Below, in pieces: positions 54,650 through 64,000 of a stretch of 64,000 bases of DNA (positions are counted from its first letter, which is position 1; each line of letters starts with the position of its first letter). The notes under the pieces were generated by a model, which was given only the letters and a program-made list of their open reading frames with translations, made no database searches and was not told where the DNA came from. The DNA lies in NCBI GenBank assembly GCA_021292165.1, contig CM037879.1, forward strand, positions 116,695,359 through 116,759,358. The letters are read 5' to 3'. The position numbers and the translations under genes are program-made. The stretch is from Shinisaurus crocodilurus (taxonomy: Eukaryota; Chordata; Lepidosauria; Squamata; Shinisauridae).

Positions 54650-56690
54650 ATAAGTGGATCCATATTCTTCAGTCACTCGCCTCTAATGTTCCCTTGCTTC
54701 CCGTTTTCTCAAGGCAAGTTGCAATAAACAGTTGTGATATTAATATGAACTTAGTCCCACTACATGTGTTAACTGGCTTACCAATACGGGGACATTGGTG
54801 TTATCACCCAGTAGTGCAGCTATCTCATTTTAGACCCTGGACTTTTAGTCCCACTAAATTCAAGGGAACTTGCGTCCTAGTTAGGGTTGCAGTCTTAGAA
54901 TACACCTACCTTATGTATCATTCTTAGGGTAAAGTAGAAGGGATTGATTACCCTTTTATTAAATAGGTGCCCATTTGTACAATCGAAGCAGTTAAAAAAT
55001 ATCCGGATGGATTCTCCCATTATATATGACTGAGGGGAAGCTAAGCAGGTCATTGTGAATACGGAGCTAAAGTAGGAGTTATTTGAGACTAGGAACAGGA
55101 TGCGGATGTTGTATATGAATCGTAAACCACTGGTGCCTTTCTCTGCCGAGTACTTCTCCTTTTAATGCTGATGAGTAAAAGCGGTTGAGCTGGAGAGAGC
55201 CGCAAACCCTAGAGCTGCCTAGCCTCTAGACTACAAGGAGGAGGAGGAGGAGGAGGAGGAGGAGGCAAACGGGAGCAGCTGTTGCTTTAACGCCTGTGTC
55301 CGGCAGCCCATCTGTTGACGTTTGCAGAATAGGTAGCGTATGTCAGGGAGCTGACTCAACAAAACAAAGGCCAATCTAATGATCATGAGCTCCTCATTAC
55401 CAGGCCAGACAATATCCTATATGTATGGGCCATACGTAATGGTCCATTCAAAAGACGAGGCCCTCTGTGCTCCCCGCGCCCTCCTTAAACGTTTCGCATT
55501 CCCTAAGGCGGAACAAACCGAAATGGGCCTTTATGGGCTGCCTTCCTACTTCGTGCTGCTGCTCTGCAACACACGTTCCTTCTTTTCTGTGCTTTGGACT
55601 GACCTGCGTCGAAAGGTAGAAAATAAACCTCGGGGCTATTACAGCAAAGCCCGGAGCGCCCTCATACACTAGTGACTAGAGGGTAGTATCCAGCGTTAGT
55701 CTTCCGTAGAGTAGACCCATTGAAATGAATGGGACTTAAGCTAGTTGTAACTAACTTTAGTCCCATTCATTTCAATGGGTCTACTCTACATAGGACTTAC
55801 ATTGAATGCTACCAAAGAGAGCTAACCTGCGGGGGTTAAATTAAGCGATCAGCGTTTCAGACAAAAAAAGAGGTTTAAGCAGACTTGGAAGGATTTCTAT
55901 CCTGAAAGGCGGGCTATAAATTGCTGCAATAAGTAAATGTCACATCCCCGAAGGCAGATGACAAATGGCTGAAAAGCCCTAGTTGCATTCAATAAATTAA
56001 AAGTCGGATATGAAAAACATGAATAGTAACATTGCTTATAGTCAGTTGAAAGATGGATTGTGAAATTCCTTCCTGGGATAGATAATAAAATATGTATTTA
56101 TTCTATGTATATCCCGCCCAGAATCCCAGGGCGGGTAGAGTTTGTGAAATCTATTTTAAACTCTAAAACCTCTCTCTAGGAGGGTCTGGAGGTTGAAATA
56201 CAGAGATTTCAGACAGATAGATTCTTTTTCGTAGAGCTATATAGATGCATTACTCGTCCAGCAGTTTGTAGTACATAATGCTCTTTTCTTTTTCCTTTGG
56301 GTGAATAATAGTTTTCAGACTTTAAACATTGTAAATTTATATACGTATCAGGCTTTACCAGTAAGCTTTGTGATCTGAAGTTGACCATCTCAGCAAAATA
56401 TCTGGCCACATTTTAAGCTGTCTAATAGAAACGGTCATGGGCTTTTAATTTCTCTTTGGTTGCTGTTCTTTAATGAATCGTCTTGGAAATAGGAGTCTCT
56501 TGCTTGTTAAAATTAAGCTAGCATGCAGGAAAGGGTGCCCGGGAAGTATAGCAGAAATTAGACAGATATATCCTTCCTTCTGCAGGAAACAGCAAACCAA
56601 ACGACAACATTGAGTTCAAGAATCAACCAGTGTGAATTCATTCATTCACGAAAAAATAAGGGTCTTTCAATCCTTCTCGTACACCCCTCC
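54650..56690. other. Unique sequence upstream of PRDM13 exon, candidate regulatory DNA
   Basis: A (GGA)n run lies at 55240-55264 and a foldback at about 55684-55812. 55.31-55.68 kb has no repeat resemblance and contains homeodomain-type TAAT/ATTA cores ('caatctaatgatcatgagct', 'cctcattaccaggc'). No exon recognised. Confidence 0.4.
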
Positions 56691-56699
56691 TGCACTCCA

Positions 56700-56910
56700 G
56701 CGCAGCCTTTCCCAACCTTGGGCCCCCAGATGTTGTTGGACTACAATGCCCATCTCCCCTGCAGGCTGGAGATGATAGGGGTTGTAGTCCAAAACCTCTG
56801 ATGGTCCTGGATTGGGAAAGACTGAGGGTTGTATCCAATGTTAGTCTAACTTAAATGGTATTCATTTGAAAGGTCTACTCTAAGTAGGACTAACATTGGA
56901 TAGAACCCTG
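56700..56910. repeat. Two adjacent foldback MITEs
   Basis: 'agcctttcccaaccttgggc'/'gactacaatgcc' with inverted partner 'ggttgtagtccaaaacctct' (56700-56822), then 'gttgtatccaatgttagtct'/'gactaacattggatagaacc' (about 56826-56910). A (CT)n run follows at about 56970-56991. Confidence 0.7.
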
Positions 56911-56965
56911 AGTCTAACGCTTAGTTAGTAAATGCACAGACCCAAAATGGTCCCCCCCCCCCCAT

Positions 56966-56997
<32 letters not shown>

Positions 56998-57553
56998 CCT
57001 GTTATGTGGCTTCTTTCACGCATGGCCCCTATTGGCTTATTAGTTTGCCTTGAGGCCTTTAGATAGATAATATGCGGCGATCTACACTGGGGGAGGGAGT
57101 GTGAAAAGGGGGAAGAAAGGAAGGCGAGTGCCTCAGCGCTCTCCAGTTCCTTAGCGATTGTTCACTCGCAGCCCGACTTTCAACAGCTTCAGTAATCCTA
57201 TTACCTTGCCCTGGGAGGGGCAGGTAAGCCGGTTGCAAAGGCTGAATAGGCGGCCGCTAGAAAACTTCACGGACTAATAAGGCTAACTCAGTGTGGTTGA
57301 GAAGCTTTCTCTCGCCGGAGATCCAGAGGCTGCTCTTTTCAGTTCTGTTCGTTTGCAAACAGTAACGATCCCCAAGTCCTGGCTCGTCCTGGCTTCGGTC
57401 CTCTTCCCCACCCCCACCCGCCCTTCAGTTCTGCTACTAAGAAGCCCCATTTACTCAATCTGCAACCAAATGGAGCGAGTCAAACGCTTTTATTAAGCTA
57501 GGATTGGCTAGTTTAGCAATGCCACCCACTTTCCAAGCCCGGTTGATTTTTTA

Positions 57554-58077
57554 TGTTTGTGGGATATTTTAAACTGCAGTCAAAACACACAGGACTCTGT
57601 AAGGTAATTTCCTCTCATGTGACCTGGCAGGAAGTGGGCATAGCTCACTGCTTCTTCTCTTCCTGCCTGGACACAGTCTTCTGAAACTCTCTTCCAACAT
57701 GGTAGCAATGTAAAAACAGCTGCCGGTCTGAGTCCTGAGCTCAGACCTCATGTAAAGCCAGATGTAAGATCGTTTTTACTACTAAACAACCGTTTTAAGT
57801 CTGCCTGAATGAAACTGAAAATCTGAGTGAGTAAATGTTATTTTTAACCTTTACAAGACTGTTTATCTGAGTATTGTTTTGCGGGGAAGAAAAGGGGGCA
57901 AAACCAGGGAAATCCAGTCTGCCTTAAAGCATCCTGGATCACCAAATGCTAACAGGCTAACACTAGCCTAATCTAAGCTTCCATTTAAGTTGAAAAGGGG
58001 ACTCCACTCTAACGTGAGATAGGAAGGATAATATTCAACAATAGATCCTCTCCTAGCACAATATTGTAGTCCCAACA
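57554..58077 (+). mobile_element. Diverged copia-family solo LTR
   Basis: Collinear with the LTR at 60094-60709 from 'ctgcagtcaaaac' through 'gggaaatccagtctgcctta', 'aaagcatcctggatcaccaa' to the end 'gtagtcccaaca'. The promoter-proximal part differs strongly, so it is an older or different subfamily. No convincing TSD. Confidence 0.75.
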
Positions 58078-58689
58078 ATTTTCTTTTGAGAAAAAAAATT
58101 TTCTGTACCAGAGTCTATTCAGGGGAAGATCTACATTGTTTGTTAATTTTTATTTTTATTTTAAAATTATTTTCAGGCCGCCTTAAAGGGTGAAACCTTC
58201 TCAAGGCGGCCTAAAAACCACACAAAGTGGATACAATACTAAATCAACACTTATTCATGCTTTCCTTTAGAGTTTTTCCTAACTGCCATGCTAAACACGT
58301 TTACTAGGGAGTAAGCTCCATTGAATCCAGTGGGATGTATTTCTCAGTAAACGTGCAAAGGGTTGCCCTGTTACAGTAATGCATATTAGACTCACCGCCT
58401 TGGGTTCCATGAGAGAGGTGGGATATAAATGTAACTAATGCTGCAATCCTGTACATAATTACCTGGGAGTAAATCCTATTGAACTCAATGGAGCCTACTT
58501 TTCAGTATACATGTATGGGATCGCACTGCATATAAACAAATATTAACTGGGAAGTACGGTAAGTCCAAAGTAACAGTGCACAGGATTACTGCCTTAGGGT
58601 GCAATCTTAAATTGGAATCCTCTACCCGCTTACCTGAGAGTGGTCATGCATAGGATTGCACTGTGATTTTCTTATTCTAAACATCCTCC

Positions 58690-58928
58690 TATTGGTTGCA
58701 GGTAAGAGCCATGCATGCGGTGTAGTGGTTAGAGTGCTGGCCTGGGACTCAGGAGATCGGGGTTCTAGTACCCGACTCGGCCATGAAGCTCACTGGGTAG
58801 CTTTAGGCCAGTCACTGACTCTCAGCCTAACCTACCTCACAGGATTGTTGTGAGGAGAACATGGAGAGGAGGAGGGTTATGTAAACTGGGTTCCTTGTAA
58901 GAGGTAAAAAGGCAGGATATAAATGTAA
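58690..58928 (+). repeat. tRNA-derived SINE
   Basis: 'gtgtagtggttagagtgctg', 'ggggttctagtacccgactc', 'tgaagctcactgggtagctt', to 'aaaaaggcaggatataaatg'. Same family as 421-663; slightly damaged head. Confidence 0.9.
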
Positions 58929-60093
58929 ATTTATATCACATCAAATGGGACTTACTTCCCAAGAATCGTCTTTAGGACTGGGGCCTGTGCTACTAAAATC
59001 AAAGGGACTGAATGCCATTGAAATCAATAGACCAAACATGTAACTGGGTTCAAGTGTTGGGAAGTTGAGCCTAAAAACCAGTTTGGCACACCCTTCTTAA
59101 GTAAGGCTGTCAAGTTACTAGTCCTGATTGGCTATATCCTTCCTCTAGTATCGGAGGCGGAATGCCTATGCACTCCAGTTACACGGGCAGGGAGGTGCTG
59201 TTGCACTCATGCCCTGCTAGTGGGATCCCGTGGGCAGCTGGTTGGCCACTGTGTGAACAGAATGCTGGGCTAGATGGACCCTTGGTCTGATCCAGCAGGG
59301 CCTTTCTTATGTTCTTAACTTTTTTTTTCGGGCGGGGGTCCTGGGCATGTAACAGTTGCGAGGCCGACAGAAATTCAGCAGGTTCATTCATACTGGCAAA
59401 GTGTTGGGAGAATGTAATGGGGAAAGGTTCACACACTGAACGTTTGCACTTCACGTAGTTATTAAAGACGCAGGCGGCAGGAGCCCTGTCGGCGGGCGGG
59501 GCGGGGGGGGGAGGAGTTGGCAACTTCATGGAAGCCAATTTTGTTGATTTCACCTGAACTTCCGTCACGCATATTTTAGGTATCATTGAAGACAGAGTCT
59601 GACGCAGCTAGATCCTTCCGTGCAAATAAATGGTGGCTCACGTTGTTTGTTACTGTCTTCAGTCCTTATAGGACTGAAAATTAAAGGATTTCTTATGAAG
59701 TGTTTAGCATAAAGGGATTAGGATGCGGCCCTGGAAAAAAATAAACGGTTGACTAGGGAAAAAAGGTTTTATCCCTTAATAAATTATTCTGAATGTCACA
59801 TGCAATCTGTAACAGTTACTTGGGATTAAGCCTGTTTCGAATCAGTTATGTCGGCTCATGAACAATATTTGCGACCTCCAGTCTAGACTCCATGAACAGA
59901 GGGACTTTTATTATTTATAATGGATTAAACACTGAGATTGAGAGCGGAGCAAAAAAGCTGAAGGAAATATTAGGCTTCCAAATGGTTCAGTCCCTTTCGG
60001 TTGTAATCCGATACCCACTTACCTGGGAGTAAATCCCATTGAACTCAATGGGACTTACCTCTGAGCAGACCTGTATAAGTTTGCACTGCTGGT
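58929..60093. other. Intergenic or intronic; dispersed repeat pieces
   Basis: 59.13-59.32 kb is an interspersed repeat ('gggctagatggacccttggt', 'ctgatccagcagggcctttc'). 59.34-59.60 kb looks unique. A foldback copy lies at about 60003-60085. A 135-codon minus frame here (59179-59586) ends in the repeat and shows no domain. Confidence 0.4.
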
Positions 60094-60709
60094 TGTTGGA
60101 TAATTAAAATTGCAGTCAAAACCTATGGCTAATGTTTCACCAGGTAACTGGGTGAAATGGTTAAGATCACTGATACCTTCTAGGGTGGTTTTCCTAGAAG
60201 GTACTCAGTGAATTATTAACAGCCTGAACAGGAAGTGGGTGTTGCTCCCAGCTTCTTCCTCTTTCTGTTCAGACTCGAGTGAGCGTGGCACCACCAGGTT
60301 GTTGTCTCCACGTGATCCTCGTAGCAGCATGTAGCCAGAGTTGCTGGTCTGAACTCCACAAGTTCAAACCCCAAGTATTTCCAAATGAACTTGTAACCAA
60401 CTGTAAGAAACGCTTTTAAGCCTGCCTGAATGAAACTGCATAATCTGAGTGAGTAAATGTTACTTTTAACTTTTACAAGACTGTGTCTCTGATTATTGTT
60501 CTGAGGGAGAGAAAAGGGGGCAAAACCAGGGAAATCCAGTCTGCCTTAAAGCATCCTGGATTACCAAATGCTAACTGGCTAACACTAGCTAAATCTAAGC
60601 TTCTTTTACGCTAGAAAGGGACTCTACTCTGCTGATCTCACTAACGTGAGATAGGAAGGATATTACTCCACAATATATCCTCTCCTAGTATCTTTTTCAA
60701 GTCCCAACA
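60094..60709 (+). mobile_element. Copia solo LTR with perfect 5-bp TSD
   Basis: Starts TGTTGGATAATTAAAATTGC and ends TTTTTCAAGTCCCAACA; TSD CTGGT (60089-60093, 60710-60714). At 616 bp it equals the 5' LTR of the element at 11525-15830 and is highly similar, in opposite orientation. Solo LTRs arise by LTR-LTR recombination. Confidence 0.93.
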
Positions 60710-63700
60710 CTGGTGATGCCAAGAGATGCCATTTGCCATAACAAGAACAGCTGCATCTGAGAAATGCAGAGTTTTAGGAAGATGGAAGGGGTCATAGCAC
60801 CAATTTTCCATTCAGCATTTCCTTACAGCTGCGCCCTCCCTCCATATTTTAGGGAACCTGGCAACCCCTTGTGATACCTAAATCAGGGGTGGGGAACCTG
60901 TAGCCTCCCAGATGTTAGTTCTGGGCTCTCCAAACTTGGGTCCCCAGATGTTGCTGGCCTACAGCTCCCAGCATACCCAGCCAGCATGGCTAATGGCAAT
61001 GGATTCTGGGAGCTGTAGTCCAGCAACATCTGGGGACCCAACGTTGGAGAGCCCTGTGTTAGTGGGCAACAGTTCCCTTATTAGAAATGTATCCAATAAT
61101 GTATCCCAAGGTGATACAGAATGATAGTTTAACAATGAGAGAGTATACTAAAAACGTGGAAGGGTGATGTCCTAGCATTCTGTCTAATACAAGAAACTGT
61201 GCACTGCATTCCTATGCATATTTACTTCTGCATGTTCCATGGGACTTGTGCAGCCTTCCACAACCTAGTGTCCTCGAGATGTTGTGGACTCCAACTCCCA
61301 TCAGCCCCAGCCAACGTGGCCAATGGTCACGACTCAAGTGCTGGGAGTTGTAGTCCAATACTAGGGACCACTGCCCTAGCCTTCCAGTCTCACTGTAACT
61401 CAGCAACTAAGCATATGCTTTTTGTACAGCAAAGATTCCAGCTTCATTTCTCTCTGTCTCCAGTTAAAAAAGGATCAGGTGATGAGAAATACTCTTTCTG
61501 CCTCAGACCCTGGAGAGCCGCTGGCTGCCAGTCTGAGCAGACACTACTGGACTAAATAGTCAAATCCTTTGACCTGTGTTATAAGGACCCTTGCTACCGA
61601 ATGTCTCTGAAGTGAAGGGCTTCCTGCATTGCTGTCAACCATTACTTAGAGGTAAGTTTCTATACACCAGCTGTACCCTACTGAAGTTCCTTTTGCAATA
61701 GATCAGCCTTGGCCAACCGGATGTTCTCCAGATGTGGCGGACTACAAATCCCATCATCCCCATTCAGCTGTATATGGGGGTGATGGGAGCTGTAGTCCAA
61801 CACATCTAGAGGGTGCCCAGTTGGGCAAGGTTGAGGTCCCCTACTGTGGCATTCCCAGGAGACCAAAAGAAGTTACCATTCATCTAGACTATGAAGTTAA
61901 GATTAATACTACAGTGTCCAGTCTCACTATGAACACTCATGACAAAATTAAATATGAAATGAGCTTTCAGACCTTTTACCCATTACTTTTTTCAAGGGGA
62001 GTTTTCTGGTACTAGGGGTCTCTGTGTTTGGGTGTCTGTGTGTGATCTCTCACACTGAAATTATTTTTTCTCGCTTTGGGTAATTCTCTCCTGTTTGGCA
62101 GTTTGTTTTTGTTGTTGGGAATTATCTTTCTTTCTCTGTTGTTTTTGACTTGTACCAGAATACAGTTTCCTTGTAGTACTTGGATTGAAAACAATTGAGG
62201 CTTCAGCCCTTCTAAACTCATGAAATTAGGGGACAGCCAAACTTGGTTAGAGCTCCCCTGATCTGTATCACCTTTCCCAAGTAGTAATAAGCATTATTAT
62301 AGCACACATTGATTGTACAGATGTGTAGTAAAATGTTCAGTTAAGTGATGGCCAGTAGCCACCTTTTGCATGTATACATCAGTGGAACTTTCAAGTAATG
62401 GTGCTCAGAATAACAGGTTTAACTTCACTGGGACTAATTGCCTTAGATTCAAATGCTTCATGTTAGCTAATGATATTCCATCCAGGGCCAGCCCTATCTT
62501 TAGGCAGAGTGAGGTGGCTAGCTCAGGCAGCAGATTTTGGGTGTCATGAAAGGGGAGCAAATTGTTACTTACTTAATGTGTTGCTATTGTATTTTTACTG
62601 TCAAGGACAGGGAGAGACACTTGTGGGATTTTCTGCCTCCTGTGCCAAAATAATTTGCCTGGCTTTGGTTTGGGTACTATGCACCTTGACTTGAGGCAGG
62701 GCAGGTGGGGAGGTGCCATTTGCCACTCTGCGTCAGGAAGCAAAATGTCTTGGGCCTGTCCTGGTTCCATCTCACTATGCCACCCAATCCTGTTTATTTT
62801 TACTACTCAGTCATAAGAGCTTAAGAAGAGTCGTATTGGATCAGACCAAAGACCAACCTAGACCACTATTCTGCTCCCACCATGGCCAAGCAGAGGCCTC
62901 TGGGAAGCCCACAAGCGAGACATGAGGGCAATAATGCTCTCCTGCTGTTGTTCCCCTGAGACTGGAGGTAATTTATCGTCAACATGACTAGTAGTCTTTG
63001 ATAGCCTTATCATTCCTGAATTTGTCTAATTGCTTTTAAAAGCCATCTCAGGGCCAAAACAGCCATTACTTTAAATCTCTCTGGCAGCTACATCTTTTTT
63101 CTTTTTTCTTTAACTCTAGAATAGGTGCAAGGGCCCCAGTCATCTTAAACCCCACCCCACCACGCTAGGTTCCCAGACCCAGTACAAATCAGGTGCCCTG
63201 CACCTACTCTAGAACAAAAAGGGAAAGGGAAAAAAAGATGTCCCTGCTAGACAGATTTAAAGTAATGGCTGTTTCGGCTCTAGGTTGGGAACTATAAAGA
63301 CATCTGGTGGAAGCAAATTCCATAGTTTAACTGTGTTCCACTTTCTCCACAACTTGCATACACCTCTATCCTCTCCCCTAAACTAATAGCTCCATATGTT
63401 GTAACCTGCCCTCCTAGGGGCATTGTTCCGGCTCCCTAATCTTGGTTACTCAGAAGTAAGTGCCACTGAGTTCAATGGATCTCACTTCCAAGGACGTGTA
63501 CATAGGATCTAAACTCTTCAACTCAATGCTCTACAAAGCCAAACTTGCAAAGGCTGCTATACTTATATGAACGCAGTGGGGCTTGCTTCCGAATACACAC
63601 GCACAGGATGGGGCTGAATGCAAATTAAAGACTTCTATAGCTGGACAGCCCAATCTACAGCCCAGGTGAGCGGAAGCAGGGTTTAAGCCGCCATTCACAG

Positions 63701-64000
63701 CGCTTTACAATTCTACTAAACCGGCTTGGTTTGGCCCGGGTCATATTGTCTTAAATGTAAACCAGCTTGGAGTGATCCAAGTCAATGGGACAGCGAGATG
63801 TATAATAAGCTTGCGCTCTCTTGCTCCCTCGTGGAAATAACTCCACTGGAAACAATGTTTTGATAGGACTTAACAACAAGTAACACCGCAGCTTCATTCA
63901 TCTACAACGCGAGCCTAAAAATTAATTTAATTTCTATTCCTCCTTTCCGCACCACCACCACCACCCCGCAAATGGCGCTCAAGGCGGCTAACAATAAAAT
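60710..64000. other. Right-hand region: foldback repeats, otherwise unique
   Basis: Foldback copies: 60918-61056, 61255-61375, 61711-61835, and a larger one at about 63051-63290 ('cagccattactttaaatctc' with inverted 'gatttaaagtaatggctg'). 62.49-62.78 kb looks like a hAT-type MITE ('cagggccagccctatcttta'). No PRDM13 PR-domain exon or neighbouring gene is recognised. Confidence 0.45.

Noticed and set aside
59179..59586. 135-codon minus-strand frame as a PRDM13 upstream exon.
   Set aside because: It lacks any PR/SET similarity and its end is derived from an interspersed repeat.
24049..64000. MCHR2 or CCNC, which flank PRDM13 in human.
   Set aside because: No matching seven-transmembrane or cyclin-box exons were recognised in the window; they may lie outside it.

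Overview
The window is vertebrate nuclear DNA, most likely from a squamate reptile. It has intron-containing gene structure and many tRNA-derived SINEs of the type seen in lizards. It also has 5S-rRNA-derived SINEs, L1-like LINE ends, many hAT transposons and foldback MITEs, and a vertebrate Ty1/copia element. Species cannot be fixed from the sequence.

One resident protein-coding gene is clear: the large terminal exon of PRDM13 on the minus strand (49369-51086). It carries four C2H2 zinc fingers, the first at the splice junction and three near the C-terminus. The PR/SET-domain exons should lie at higher coordinates but were not found before 64000. Distal DNA around PRDM13 is known in mammals to hold retinal enhancers, so unique stretches between 51 and 64 kb (for example 57.04-57.30 kb) are candidate cis-regulatory DNA.

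The left third is a graveyard of mobile elements. 1.44-2.87 kb: non-autonomous Helitron with an internal G-rich minisatellite. 4.3-5.1 and 10.2-10.9 kb: two 3' fragments of one non-LTR retrotransposon. 11.525-15.830 kb: a Ty1/copia element with both 616-bp LTRs, a 5-bp target-site duplication (TSD) and a half-tRNA-type primer site; its coding region is internally deleted and its 3' LTR holds another family's solo LTR. 16.3-16.9 kb: a second copia fragment. Solo LTRs of these families recur at 26.6, 34.9, 57.6 and 60.1 kb.

The most unusual part is 17.48-24.05 kb. Two separate hAT transposons, each with terminal inverted repeats and a perfect 8-bp TSD, carry CpG-island promoter DNA and first coding exons that resemble unrelated host genes. 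The 1.73-kb element (17477-19207) holds a TMEM175 first exon with its splice donor and, upstream on the same strand, the start of a DHRS11-like exon. The 3.27-kb element (20776-24048) holds a KCNT (Slack/Slick)-like first exon with splice donor, plus the C-terminal end of a hAT transposase. This looks like repeated capture of promoter plus first exon by hAT elements ('Pack-hAT').

The rest (24-49 and 51-64 kb) is intergenic or intronic sequence with SINEs, hAT MITEs with intact TSDs, foldback repeats and microsatellites. One orphan CpG-rich stretch lies at 40.4-41.1 kb.
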